Positions 43,031-52,363 of a stretch of 64,000 nucleotides of DNA are shown piece by piece. A program made the position numbers and the translations under genes. Under the pieces are notes generated by a model. That model did no database searches. It worked only from the letters and a program-made list of their open reading frames with translations, and was not told where the DNA came from. Within the stretch, counting starts at the first letter, position 1, and every line of letters starts with the position of its first letter. This DNA is from Sabulicella rubraurantiaca (GTDB lineage Bacteria > Pseudomonadota > Alphaproteobacteria > Acetobacterales > Acetobacteraceae), in the NCBI RefSeq assembly GCF_017355885.1, contig NZ_JAFEUU010000004.1, forward strand, positions 248,001 to 312,000, given 5' to 3'.

Positions 43031-46000
43031 ATGTGCCCTCCAGAGAGCGATACGGCGGGCACGATGGGGTGGGTAACAGGCAGGGCGGAGGGGTCCGGCA
43101 CGGCGCCGGGCGGCCGCAGCCTTCGCAGCATCCTCGTCGCCCTCGTTCTGGCCCTGGTCCTACCCTCCATCGTGGCAGGCGCCGTCACCTCCTGGCGTCT
43201 CGCCGCCGATGCGCGGCGGGTCACGGAGGCGCGGCTGCAGGACACCGCCCGCGCCCTGGCCCTGTTCATCGAGAGCGAGGTGGATACGAACGTCGCCGTC
43301 GCACGCACGATTGCCTCCTCGCCCTTCCTCGCCCCCGAGGCCGGGCTTCCGGCGCTCGAGGCCTGGGTACGGGCCCTCGCCCCCACCATTGCGAGCTGGG
43401 TCGTGGTGCATGACGCCACGCCCGGCTTCCCGCAGATCCTCAACACGGCGCTTCCGCCAAATGCGCCCCTGCCGCCCCCGGTCGCACCCGGCCAGGGCGC
43501 CTTCGCCGTGCTCCAGCGCGCGATGGAAACGCGCGACGTCGCGGTGTCCGGCTTCCTTATCGGCCGCGGATCGGGCCGGCCCGCCGTGGTGATCGCCGCG
43601 CCGGTGCTTGGCCCGGACGGCACCGTGCTGCGCCTCGTGGTCATCGCCCTGGACCCGGCACAGGTCGCGGAGAAGCTGCGCGCCCGCTCGCCCGAGGGCG
43701 CCTTCGTGTCGGTCAGCGACGCGGAAGGGCGGATCATCGCCCGCTCGCAGAATCAGGACCGGCTGGCGGGGGTGGTGCCGCCCAGCCGCTCCGTTTCCGA
43801 CGCGGAGCGGGCGCGGCGGGTGTTTCGCGCCGTCGCCGTGGAAGGATACCCGGCCCTGTTCTCGGCGCAGCCGATCCGCAACGCGGCCGGCTGGGCGCTC
43901 GTGGTCGGGATGCCGGAGCAGGGCATCGTCCAGCGACTCCTGTCGCCGCTCCTGGCGCAGATGGCCTTCGGCCTCGGCATCCTCCTCGTCGGGACAGCCG
44001 CGGCCCTGCTTCTGGCGCGTCGCATACTCAGGCCTATCGCGTCGCTGGTTGCGCAGGCACGGGCCGTGACCGAGGGGAGCCCTCCCGCCGCCACCGCTCC
44101 TGGACCCACCGGCATCTTCGAATTCGACGCGCTGCGCCACGGCTTCCAGGAGGCGCAATCGGCCATGGAGGCGCGCGGCGCCGCGCTGGCGGAAAGCGAG
44201 AACCGCCTCCGCCTCTTCGTCGAGCGCGCGCCGGCTGCCATCGCGATGTTTGACAGAGACATGCGATACCTCGCCGTGAGCCGCCGCTTCCTCGCGGATC
44301 TCAGGCTGGATGATCCAGGTACGGAAAGCCTGATCGGCCGCAGTCACTACGAGGTCTTTCCCAACACCCCGGAACAGTGGCGGGACGCGCATCGCCGCGC
44401 CCTCCTCGGGGAGACGCTCGCGGCCGACGAGGACCCGCTCACCCTCGCCGACGGCCGCACCGACTGGTTCCGCTGGGAGCTGGTGCCCTGGCGCCGCGAG
44501 GACGGCACGATCGGCGGCGTCATGCTCTCCTCCGAGGTGGTGACGGAGCGCATGGAGGCGCGCCTGCGCCTCGCGGCCAGCGAGGCGCGGTTCCGCGCCA
44601 TGGCGGACAGCGCCCCCGCGCTGATCTGGACCACGGACGAGAACGGCCGCTGCACCTATATCAGCCGCCAGTGGCGCCTCTTCACGGGACAGGCGGAGAA
44701 TGACGCGCTGGGCCTCGGCTGGCTCGACGCCGTGCATCCAGAGGATCGCGAGCGCACCCGCGCCGTGTTCCTCGAGGCCAGCGCCAGAGCCACGTCCTAT
44801 CGCGTCGAGATGCGCCTCTGGAACGCAGCGCGCCAGGAATGGGCCTGGGTGATCGACGCGGCGAGCCCCTGGCTCGGGCCGGATGGACGCTTCCTCGGCT
44901 ATGTCGGCGCCGCCATCGACATTTCCGAGCGCCGCCAGGCAGAGGCGCGTCTGGCAGCCAGTGAGGCGCGGTTCCGCGTCGCGGTACGCGCGGTCAGCGG
45001 CATCCTGTGGACCAACAACGCGCGCGGCGAGATGGAGGGCGAGCAGGAAGGCTGGGCCGCTCTCACCGGCCAGAGCTTCGAGGAATACCAGGGCACCGGC
45101 TGGGCGAAGGCGGTGCATCCCGACGACGTCGCCCCGAGCATCGCCGCCTGGAGCGCGGCGGTGACCAAGGGCGACGTGTTCCAGTTCGAGCATCGCGTCC
45201 GCCGGCATGACGGGGAGTGGCGCCGCTTCGCCATTCGCGCCCTGCCCGTCCGCTCGCCCGAGGGCGAGGTGATCGAGTGGGTCGGCGTCCACACCGACGT
45301 GACCGACCAGCGCGAGGCGGAGGCGGTGCTGGCGCGCGGCAAGGCCGAGCTGGAGCGCCTCGTGGAGGAACGCACGCGCGACCTGCGCGAGACCGAGGCG
45401 CGGCTCGCCCAGGCGCTGCGGGTCGAGGCGCTGGGCCGCCTCGCCGGTGGCATCGCGCACGACATCAACAACGTGCTGCAGGCGGTGCAGGGCGCGGCGG
45501 GGCTGATGGAGCGCCGGCCGGGCGACGAGGCCGCCACGCGCCGCCTCGCCCGCATGACCGCCGAGGCGGCGGAGCGCGGCGCCTCCATCACGCGGCGCCT
45601 CCTCGCCTTCTCGCGGCTGGGCGACCTGCGCGCCGACGCGGTGCCGCCCGCCGACCTGCTGGCCGATATGGGCCATCTTCTCGGCCACACGCTGGGCGAT
45701 GCCATCGCCGTGCGGATCGAGGCGCCGGAAGCGCTGCCACCCCTGCTGGCCGACCGGCGCCAGCTGGAAACAGTGCTGATCAACTTCGCCACCAATGCCC
45801 GCGACGCGATGCCGGAGGGCGGCACGCTCACTCTCTCGGCGCGCGCGGTGGAGGCGCCCGGGCCGGACGCGCCGCCCGGCCTCGCCGCAGGGCGCTACGT
45901 GCAGCTTTCCACCAGCGATGACGGGCCGGGCATGACGCCGGACATCCTGGCGCGCGTCACCGAGCCCTTCTTCACCACCAAGCCACAGGGCCAGGGCACC

Positions 46001-46531
46001 GGGCTCGGCCTCGCCATGGCCAAGGGCTTCGCGGAGCAATCTGGCGGCGCCCTCACGATCGAGAGCACGCCGGGGCGCGGGACGGTGGCGAGCCTGTTCC
46101 TGCCCGTCGCCTCGGCCTCGCCGCTTGCCGCAGGCCCCGAGGAGACGCCGCGCGCCGCCTCGCGCGGGCGCATCCTGCTGGTGGATGACGATCCCATCGT
46201 GCGCGAGGTGACCGCGGAGCAGCTTTGCGAGGACGGCTACGAGGTGGTGTCCGCGAGCTCCGGCGCGACAGCGCTGGAGATGCTGGAGGAAGCTTCGCCC
46301 GACCTCCTGCTGACCGACCTTTCCATGCCCGAGATGGACGGCGCGACGCTGATCCGCGAGGCGCAGGCGCGGCGCCCGGGCCTGCCCGCCCTCCTGCTCA
46401 CCGGCTTCGCCGACCGCGCCGCGGACCTCGCGGAGGGCGGGGAGCGGGGCTTCGCGCTGCTTCGCAAGCCGGCGACGGCACAGGAACTCGCCACCTCCAT
46501 CGCGCTGCTGCTGGAGCGGCGCGCGGCCTGA
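43031..46531 (+). CDS. Membrane hybrid sensor histidine kinase with three PAS domains and receiver
   Basis: 1166 residues from ATG 43031; ATG 43064 is an alternative start, neither with a strong ribosome-binding site. Transmembrane segment one is near residue 33-53, an extracytoplasmic dCache-like sensor covers about 55-305, and segment two is near 308-332 (GLGILLVGTAAALLLARRIL). Three PAS domains cover about 390-510, 515-638 and 640-763. The kinase part has GGIAHDINNVLQ (phosphohistidine near 806), NFATNARDAM, DDGPGM and GTGLGLAMAKGF. The receiver (about 1045-1160) has LLVDDDPIV, DLLLTDLSMPEMDG and a lysine in LLRKPA. It follows the Bug receptor by 39 bases. Confidence 0.92.
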   Translation: MCPPESDTAGTMGWVTGRAEGSGTAPGGRSLRSILVALVLALVLPSIVAGAVTSWRLAADARRVTEARLQDTARALALFIESEVDTNVAVARTIASSPFLAPEAGLPALEAWVRALAPTIASWVVVHDATPGFPQILNTALPPNAPLPPPVAPGQGAFAVLQRAMETRDVAVSGFLIGRGSGRPAVVIAAPVLGPDGTVLRLVVIALDPAQVAEKLRARSPEGAFVSVSDAEGRIIARSQNQDRLAGVVPPSRSVSDAERARRVFRAVAVEGYPALFSAQPIRNAAGWALVVGMPEQGIVQRLLSPLLAQMAFGLGILLVGTAAALLLARRILRPIASLVAQARAVTEGSPPAATAPGPTGIFEFDALRHGFQEAQSAMEARGAALAESENRLRLFVERAPAAIAMFDRDMRYLAVSRRFLADLRLDDPGTESLIGRSHYEVFPNTPEQWRDAHRRALLGETLAADEDPLTLADGRTDWFRWELVPWRREDGTIGGVMLSSEVVTERMEARLRLAASEARFRAMADSAPALIWTTDENGRCTYISRQWRLFTGQAENDALGLGWLDAVHPEDRERTRAVFLEASARATSYRVEMRLWNAARQEWAWVIDAASPWLGPDGRFLGYVGAAIDISERRQAEARLAASEARFRVAVRAVSGILWTNNARGEMEGEQEGWAALTGQSFEEYQGTGWAKAVHPDDVAPSIAAWSAAVTKGDVFQFEHRVRRHDGEWRRFAIRALPVRSPEGEVIEWVGVHTDVTDQREAEAVLARGKAELERLVEERTRDLRETEARLAQALRVEALGRLAGGIAHDINNVLQAVQGAAGLMERRPGDEAATRRLARMTAEAAERGASITRRLLAFSRLGDLRADAVPPADLLADMGHLLGHTLGDAIAVRIEAPEALPPLLADRRQLETVLINFATNARDAMPEGGTLTLSARAVEAPGPDAPPGLAAGRYVQLSTSDDGPGMTPDILARVTEPFFTTKPQGQGTGLGLAMAKGFAEQSGGALTIESTPGRGTVASLFLPVASASPLAAGPEETPRAASRGRILLVDDDPIVREVTAEQLCEDGYEVVSASSGATALEMLEEASPDLLLTDLSMPEMDGATLIREAQARRPGLPALLLTGFADRAADLAEGGERGFALLRKPATAQELATSIALLLERRAA

Positions 46532-46537
46532 GGGCGC

Positions 46538-46999
46538 TCAGTCCCGAAAGCCCAGCTCCTGCAGCGCGGCGATGCTTTCCCTTGCCGAGCGGTGGTGAAT
46601 GAAGGTGCCGCCCTTGCGCTCCCACCCCTCGCGGGCCGAGGCGCGGTCATCCACCAGCACGTGGCCGCGCCCGGACCAGCGCGGCTTGTCGCGGCTCATG
46701 CAGGTGATGATCGGGACATGCGCGCCCAGCATCCGCGCCACCCAGCGGCGCTTCTGTTCCGGTGCCCAGCTTCCGAGCGGCAGCCCGGTGAGGATGGTGG
46801 GCTTGTGCGGTGCGCAGAAGCGCCACAGCACCTCGGCATCCTCCATGAACTCAAGCGTGTCAAAGAAGGCAGGGGCGCGGGACAGCGCCGCCCACATGGT
46901 CTTCAGCGGCAATTCCTCCGGGCGCCGCCCCGTCACGGCGAGCACGCCACGATCGAAATCCGCCAGCACGCCATCCAGGTCGAGGAATAGTGCCACCAT
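46538..46999 (-). CDS. HAD-family 5'(3')-nucleotidase-like protein
   Basis: 153 residues starting MVALFLDLDGVLADFDRG. The D-x-D nucleophile motif is FLDLDGVLADFD, motif II is ILTGLPL, a lysine lies in QKRRW, and the acidic motif is VLVDDRASAREGW. The arrangement resembles bacterial homologues of mitochondrial 5'(3')-deoxyribonucleotidase (NT5C). It probably dephosphorylates a nucleotide or small phosphoester. Three bases separate it from the upstream membrane-protein gene. Confidence 0.83.
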   Translation of the reverse strand: MVALFLDLDGVLADFDRGVLAVTGRRPEELPLKTMWAALSRAPAFFDTLEFMEDAEVLWRFCAPHKPTILTGLPLGSWAPEQKRRWVARMLGAHVPIITCMSRDKPRWSGRGHVLVDDRASAREGWERKGGTFIHHRSARESIAALQELGFRD

Positions 47000-47002
47000 G
47001 GC

Positions 47003-48508
47003 TCAGACCGTCCCGCCGGGCCAGCATGGCAGCGAGCGCTCCGGCAGCGGGCGCGGATGCGGCACCTGCATCCATTGCTCCAGCGTCGGGTCGGGCCAGG
47101 GCGCGATGTAGTGCGACCAGTCCGTGGTGTCGCGGAACACGGATTGCCGGGCCGCCTCCAGCACAGTGCAGCGTTCGCTCGCCTCCCAGGGTTCGTGTGC
47201 GACCAGCAGGCTTGCCTCCATCACCGAGCCGGCGAAGGCGATCGCCGCCACGCCGCGCAGGAAGAGCCGCCAGCCCCCAGGTGGCGCCAGCAACAGGGCC
47301 GCGCCCCCCGCCACGGCGAGGATGGCGAGTGCCGCCTGCGACCCGCGCGACGCAGCCTCGTTCCCCGGCCCGAAAACATAGAGCGGCACGATGCAGAGCA
47401 ACGCCGTCGCCCCCAGGAGGATGCGCCCGCGCAGCAGCGCCCAGGCGGGAATGGCCCAGGGCAGCACCTCGATCGCCAGGAAGATGGGCCAGCGATACCA
47501 GCCATCCTCGCGCATCGCGAAGAGGAAGCCTTGCGGCACCCGCCCGGCCCCGGCGACGAGGTAGAGGCCAAGCGGCACGAAGAACGCCACGGCCAGCCAG
47601 TTCGCGGGCGAGAGCAGCGCCTTCCGCCACCATCCGGCCAGGAGCACGGTGGGAATGGCCAGCGCCGCGGCGCCCGCCGTCGCCACGGGGCTCCAGAAGG
47701 CGGCAGCGGCGAGCAAAGGGCCGATCGCAACGGCGAAGCCCTTTGTCCGGCCATGGCGCAGCAGCATCAAGGCGCAAAGCCAGGCCGGCAGGGTGTGGTT
47801 GGGCGCCCAGAGCATGGAGGTCACGTGGCCCGGATACTGGAAGGCTCGGTTCCACCACTCGCCGCCGCGTCCCCAGGCCGCGAAGGGCCCCGTGCCGAAG
47901 CGCCAGTCGAGGACGACGTTCGGCAGGAAATCCAGACCGCCGAAGAAGACGAAGACCAGCCCCAGCATCACTGCCGACACGCTCAGGCGCCAGGCGAGGC
48001 AGGTGAGCATCATCAGCAGCAGCCCGAGCGCCGCCCCAGTCCAGAGCCAGAGCGCCACCTGCGCCCCCTCGAACCCCACGAGGCGACCGATCGCGGCAGC
48101 GGGAAGGAAGTAGCCGAGCGGCGCGCGCAGCAGCCAGATCACCTCCTCGTCATAGGCCACCGGCCAAGGATAGACGGCGAGGTCGCGCAGCACCGCGTCG
48201 CGCACCTGCCAGTCGGCCGTCGCGTAGAGCCAATGCGCAGGTCCTGCCATTCCGGCCCAGGCCAGGCCGGCGACGAGGCACAGCAGGGTGGTGCGCCGCC
48301 CCAACGGCCAGGCCGCTTTCCATCCGGGAACGAAGGCCAGGGCCGCTACCCCTGCCCCGCCCGCCAGCAGCGTGACCCAGAGCTGCGCCCAGCCACCCAG
48401 GAATTGCAGCCCCGGCAGGAGCAGAAAGGCCAGGGTGATCAGGAAGAGCCGGTCCGGCGCCTCCAGTCCCAGGGATTGACCGAGGCGTGCCGGCGCGGGG
48501 GCTGTCAT
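47003..48508 (-). CDS. Polytopic membrane protein of unknown function
   Basis: 501 residues from ATG 48508 (MTAPAPARLGQSLGLEAPDRLF); the frame is open 117 bases upstream without membrane character. There are about 11-13 hydrophobic segments, two of them near YFLPAAAIG and LAWRLSVSAVMLGLVFVF. A conserved-looking periplasmic region has DWRFGTGPFAAWGRGGEWWN and APNHTLPAWLCAL. The topology and aromatic loops resemble GT-C glycosyltransferases or O-antigen-type enzymes, but no catalytic motif is diagnostic. I do not assign a function. It sits between serS and the HAD gene. Confidence 0.72.
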   Translation of the reverse strand: MTAPAPARLGQSLGLEAPDRLFLITLAFLLLPGLQFLGGWAQLWVTLLAGGAGVAALAFVPGWKAAWPLGRRTTLLCLVAGLAWAGMAGPAHWLYATADWQVRDAVLRDLAVYPWPVAYDEEVIWLLRAPLGYFLPAAAIGRLVGFEGAQVALWLWTGAALGLLLMMLTCLAWRLSVSAVMLGLVFVFFGGLDFLPNVVLDWRFGTGPFAAWGRGGEWWNRAFQYPGHVTSMLWAPNHTLPAWLCALMLLRHGRTKGFAVAIGPLLAAAAFWSPVATAGAAALAIPTVLLAGWWRKALLSPANWLAVAFFVPLGLYLVAGAGRVPQGFLFAMREDGWYRWPIFLAIEVLPWAIPAWALLRGRILLGATALLCIVPLYVFGPGNEAASRGSQAALAILAVAGGAALLLAPPGGWRLFLRGVAAIAFAGSVMEASLLVAHEPWEASERCTVLEAARQSVFRDTTDWSHYIAPWPDPTLEQWMQVPHPRPLPERSLPCWPGGTV

Positions 48509-48554
48509 GGCTCGTTTCGCGGCAAGCGCACCATGCCTGGGAGCGTCTTCATGT

Positions 48555-49808
48555 TCAGCCCCGGCCCACGCGCTCTGCACCCGCCATGAAGCGCCGGAGC
48601 ACTTCCGGCACCTGGATCGAGCCATCGGCCTGCTGGTGCGTCTCCATCACTGCGATCAGGGCGCGCCCCACTGCCACGCCCGAGCCATTGAGGGTGTGGA
48701 GGAAGAGGTTCTCCTTGCCGCGCCGGAACCGCGCCTTCATGCGTCGCGCCTGGAAATCCCGCGTGTTGGAGCAGGAGGAAATCTCGCGCCACGCCTTCTG
48801 GCCGGGCAGCCAGACCTCGAGGTCATAGGTGCGGGCGGCGCCGAAGCCGGTGTCGCCGGCGCAGAGGAAGACGCGCCGCCAGGCGAGGTCGAGTTCGGTC
48901 AGCACCCGCTCGGCACAGCGCGTCATGCGCTCATGCTCGGCGTCCGACTGCTCGGGCGTGCAGATGCTCACCATCTCCACCTTGGAGAACTGGTGCTGAC
49001 GCAGCATGCCGCGCGTGTCGCGCCCCGCCGCCCCGGCCTCGGAGCGGAAGCAGGAGGTGAGCGCGGTGTAGCGCAGGGGCTGTTCCGGCTCGGGGATGAT
49101 CTGCTCGCGGACCAGGTTGGTCAGCGGCACTTCCGCGGTGGGGATCAGGTAGTGCTCGCCCGTCGTGCGGAACAGATCCTCCTCGAACTTGGGAAGCTGG
49201 TTGGTGCCGAACAGGGCGGGCGCCTTCACCAACACGGGCGGTGACACCTCCTCGTAGCCATGCTCCGTGACGTGGAGGTCGAGCATCCACTGGCCCAGCG
49301 CCCGCTCCAGCCGCGCCAGCGCCCCCTTCAGCACCACGAAGCGGGAGCCGGACAGGCGGGCGGCGGCCTCGAAATCCATCAGCCCCAGCGCCTCGCCCAG
49401 TTCCCAATGCTCCTTGGCGTTGGGGATGTCCTTGGGCTCGCCGTGCTGATGCAGGACGACATTGGCGGATTCGTCGCGCCCTTCCGGCACCTCGGGGTCA
49501 AGGAGATTCGGCAGGGCAGCGAGGGCTTCGTCCAGCGCTGCCTCCTCCGCCGCCGCGCCGGCGGCGGAGAGGGAGGCGACCTCGGCCTTCAGCCGCTCCG
49601 CCTCTTCCTTGGCGCCGCGCTTCATGGCGGCGCCGATCTCTCGCGACAGGGCATTGCGCCGCGCCTGCGCGCCCTCGGCAGCAGTGATGGCGGCGCGCCG
49701 CGCCTCGTCCAGAGCAAGGAGGCTCGCGGCCTGGGACGGCAGGCCGCGCCGCGCCATGGCTGCGTCGAAGGCCTCGGGGTTGGAGCGGATGGCGCGGATA
49801 TCATGCAT
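48555..49808 (-). CDS. serS: Seryl-tRNA synthetase
   Basis: 417 residues starting [22 protein letters not shown]. The N-terminal coiled-coil arm spans about residues 30-105 (alternating [13 protein letters not shown]-type sequence). The class II core has motif 2 in [20 protein letters not shown] and motif 3 in [17 protein letters not shown]. It charges tRNA-Ser and tRNA-Sec. Its place after tatC is the usual alphaproteobacterial order. Confidence 0.98.
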   Translation of the reverse strand: MHDIRAIRSNPEAFDAAMARRGLPSQAASLLALDEARRAAITAAEGAQARRNALSREIGAAMKRGAKEEAERLKAEVASLSAAGAAAEEAALDEALAALPNLLDPEVPEGRDESANVVLHQHGEPKDIPNAKEHWELGEALGLMDFEAAARLSGSRFVVLKGALARLERALGQWMLDLHVTEHGYEEVSPPVLVKAPALFGTNQLPKFEEDLFRTTGEHYLIPTAEVPLTNLVREQIIPEPEQPLRYTALTSCFRSEAGAAGRDTRGMLRQHQFSKVEMVSICTPEQSDAEHERMTRCAERVLTELDLAWRRVFLCAGDTGFGAARTYDLEVWLPGQKAWREISSCSNTRDFQARRMKARFRRGKENLFLHTLNGSGVAVGRALIAVMETHQQADGSIQVPEVLRRFMAGAERVGRG

Positions 49809-49852
49809 GGCTGCCCCTTACGGCAGCTTGGCGCGCCCGTCCACGAACCGCC

Positions 49853-50653
49853 TTACGTGGCGAGGTCGGGGTCGGGCTTCGGCGCCATCCAGCTCGCCGC
49901 CAGGATGCTGATCTCGTAGAGAAGGATCAGCGGCAGGGCGAGGCCAACCTGGGAAATGACGTCGGGCGGGGTGATGACCGCCGCCAGCACGAACATGCCC
50001 ACGATGGCGTAGCGACGGCCTTTCCGCAGGCTGTTCACGTTCAGGATGCCCACCTTGCACAGGAGCGTCAGCAGAACCGGCATCTGGAAGGCGATGCCGA
50101 AGGCCAGGATCATGTGCATGACCAGCGACAGGTACTCGCTGACCTTCGCCTCCAGCTGGATGGGGATGGAGGTCTCCCCGGCCGGCGTCTCGAAGGAGAT
50201 GAAGAAGTGCCAGGCCAGCGGGAAGATGAAGTAGTAGGCCAGCGCCGCGCCGAGCACGAACAGGAAGGGCGAGGCGATGAGGAAGGGCAGGATGGCCCGC
50301 TTCTCGCTGCGGTAGAGCCCAGGCGCGACGAAGAGCCAGAGCTGCGTCGCCCAGATGGGGAAGGAGAAGAAGACTGCGCCGAAGAAGGCCACCTTCAGGT
50401 ACGTGAAGAAGGCCTCGTAAAGCGCGGTGAAGATCATGCGCCGGTCGCCGCCGCCCTGCTCCTGCAGGATGTTTGCGAGCGGTGCCGCCAGGAAACCGTA
50501 GATCTGCGTCGAGAAATAGTAGCAGATCGCGAAGGCCACGATGAACGCGCCGATGGACCAGAGGAGGCGCTGGCGCAGCTCCATCAGGTGGTCGATCAAC
50601 GGCATCGGCTTGTCGTCGATCGGATCCTCGTCCTGGGCGGTATTGCTCGACAT
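49853..50653 (-). CDS. tatC: Sec-independent protein translocase TatC
   Basis: A 266-residue protein with six transmembrane segments. The N-terminal cytoplasmic MPLIDHLMELRQRLLWSIGAF and the conserved periplasmic and loop elements (VAPGLYRSEKRAILPFL, FFISFETPAGE, GIAFQMPVLLTLLCKVGI) identify TatC, the receptor for twin-arginine signal peptides. It follows tatB by 15 bases. Several receptors in this window carry twin-arginine-like signals. Confidence 0.97.
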   Translation of the reverse strand: MSSNTAQDEDPIDDKPMPLIDHLMELRQRLLWSIGAFIVAFAICYYFSTQIYGFLAAPLANILQEQGGGDRRMIFTALYEAFFTYLKVAFFGAVFFSFPIWATQLWLFVAPGLYRSEKRAILPFLIASPFLFVLGAALAYYFIFPLAWHFFISFETPAGETSIPIQLEAKVSEYLSLVMHMILAFGIAFQMPVLLTLLCKVGILNVNSLRKGRRYAIVGMFVLAAVITPPDVISQVGLALPLILLYEISILAASWMAPKPDPDLAT

Positions 50654-50668
50654 GGGTGGCCTTTTCCC

Positions 50669-51226
50669 TCAGCCCTGGCGCGGCGTGGTGCCGGACAGGG
50701 CGGGGGGCATCTCGGGTTCGGGAGCCACGGGCGTCACGCCGGGCGGCGGTGCCGGGGTGGCAGGCGGAACGAAGGAGGGAGCGGCCACCGTGGCAGGCTT
50801 CGGCTCCTCCACCGGCTTGGGCGGCGCCATGGTCTGAGGCGGGATCATTGCCGGGGCATCGGCCACCTCGCGCGCCGTGGGGGGCGGGGTCCAGACCGGG
50901 GCGGTGCTGGTGTCGAGCGGGTTCTCGCTGAAGGTCTTGGTCAGCGTGCCGTCGCCGTCCACATGCTTGGTGATCTGGCCCTTCAGGTCGAAGGAGCGGA
51001 TCTCGTTGATCGTGCCCTTCACCTCGGCGATCTGATTGCGGACATCCTCCAGATTCGCCTCGCGCACCAGCTCATCGGCCTGCTGCTGGAAGGAGGCAAT
51101 CTGGCGCTTGGCCTTCTTGATGAGGTCGGCGACGCCGCGCACCGCGCCCGGCAGGTCCTTCGGGCCGATGACGACCACGGCCACCACGGCGATCAGCGCA
51201 ATCTCTGACCAGGCTAGGTCGAGCAT
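50669..51226 (-). CDS. tatB: Sec-independent protein translocase TatB
   Basis: 185 residues from ATG 51226 (MLDLAWSEIALIAVVAVVVIGP), with the N-terminal transmembrane helix, the KDLPGAVRG hinge and an amphipathic helix (KKAKRQIASFQQQADEL). The C-terminal 90 residues are proline/alanine-rich and low complexity. The FGIGxxE-type helix of TatB is here WSEIALIAVVA; the glutamate is present. Together with TatC it forms the signal-peptide-binding complex. tatA is not adjacent. Confidence 0.95.
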   Translation of the reverse strand: MLDLAWSEIALIAVVAVVVIGPKDLPGAVRGVADLIKKAKRQIASFQQQADELVREANLEDVRNQIAEVKGTINEIRSFDLKGQITKHVDGDGTLTKTFSENPLDTSTAPVWTPPPTAREVADAPAMIPPQTMAPPKPVEEPKPATVAAPSFVPPATPAPPPGVTPVAPEPEMPPALSGTTPRQG

Positions 51227-51289
51227 TCCATCCCCAATGCGGAAGAAACAGTGTTCTAACAGCCGGGCGCCTGCCCGCCAATGCAACCT

Positions 51290-52363
51290 CTATTTAAGGG
51301 CTTGGTCGCGCCTTTGCATCGGGGGGAAGGCGAAGGCCCGCGCCGGGTCGAAGGTGACCGCGACCGCCTCGCCCCGCGCCAGGAGGGCGCCCGAAGGCAT
51401 GCGGGCATGGAGGTGCAGCGCGCCCCCCTCCCCGTCCGGAACCGCCATGTGCACCAGCGTGGTCGAGCCGAGGAGGCGACAGGCCTGCACCTCGGCCGGG
51501 GTCGCGCCCTCCGTTCCGGAGGGAAGGACGCGCAACCCCTCGGGACGCAGCAGCACCTCGCAGGGGCTTCCTTCATCCAGGCCGCGCCCTGGTGCCGGGC
51601 CAATCACGGTCCAGGCCAGCCCGTCGCGGATCCGTGCGGGCAGGCGGTTCACCTCGCCCAGGAAGGTTGCGACGAAGGGATCGGCAGGGGCGAGGTACAG
51701 CTCCTCCGGCGTGCCGAGCTGAACGACGCGGCCCATCCGCATCAGCGCGATGCGGTCGGCCATGAACATGGCCTCCTCCGCGTCATGCGTAACGATCAGG
51801 GCGGGGATGCCGGCCTGCTGGAGAACATGCAGCGTGTCGTCGCGCACCTGCTCGCGCAGGCGGGAATCCAGGCTGGCGAAGGCCTCGTCCAGCAGCAGGA
51901 CGGAAGGCCGCGGCGCAAGGGCACGGGCCAGGGCGACACGCTGTTGCTGCCCACCGGACAATTGGTGCGGCCAGGATTCGGCATAGGCCTCGAGCCCGAC
52001 ACGGGCCAGCGCCTCCGCCACGCGCCAGCCGCGGTCGCCGCGCGGCACGCGCTTCAGCCCGAAGGCCACGTTCTCCCCCACCGTCAGGTGCGGGAAGAGT
52101 GCGTAGTCCTGGAAGACGAGGCCCACATTGCGGCCCTCGGGCGGGACGGCGCGGCCCGGCTCGGCCAGGCGGCGCCCGTCCAGCTCGATCCTTCCGTGCT
52201 GAAGGCTTTCCAGCCCGGCGACAAGGCGCAGCAGCGTGGTCTTTCCGTCGCCGGAAGGGCCGAGCAGGCAAAGGATCTCGCCCTTCGCCACCTCCAGGGT
52301 GACGCCGCGCAACACCTCCCGCTCGCCGAAGGCGTGGCGGATGTCGTGAAGGCGAAGGCTCAT
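51290..52363 (-). CDS. ABC transporter ATP-binding protein, orphan (FbpC/PotA-like)
   Basis: 357 residues. The Walker A motif is GPSGDGKTTL (the usual C or S is D), the Q-loop is in LVFQDYALFPHL, the signature is LSGGQQQRVALARAL, Walker B is VLLLDEAFASLD (A replaces P), and the H-loop is in IVTHDAEEAM. A TOBE-like C-terminus includes VLLRPEGLRVLPSG. The subfamily is the iron(III)/spermidine importers. No permease or receptor gene lies nearby. It overlaps scpB as ATGA (52360-52363) and lies where tatA is expected in related genomes. Confidence 0.92.
   Translation of the reverse strand: MSLRLHDIRHAFGEREVLRGVTLEVAKGEILCLLGPSGDGKTTLLRLVAGLESLQHGRIELDGRRLAEPGRAVPPEGRNVGLVFQDYALFPHLTVGENVAFGLKRVPRGDRGWRVAEALARVGLEAYAESWPHQLSGGQQQRVALARALAPRPSVLLLDEAFASLDSRLREQVRDDTLHVLQQAGIPALIVTHDAEEAMFMADRIALMRMGRVVQLGTPEELYLAPADPFVATFLGEVNRLPARIRDGLAWTVIGPAPGRGLDEGSPCEVLLRPEGLRVLPSGTEGATPAEVQACRLLGSTTLVHMAVPDGEGGALHLHARMPSGALLARGEAVAVTFDPARAFAFPPMQRRDQALK

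Noticed and set aside
43160-46039. Minus-strand open frame of 959 codons
   Set aside because: Antisense to the sensor kinase, whose motifs are unambiguous.
51290-52363. The ABC ATPase as part of the Tat system
   Set aside because: It is a FbpC/PotA-type importer ATPase; Tat transport uses the proton motive force and no ATPase. Only its position is notable.
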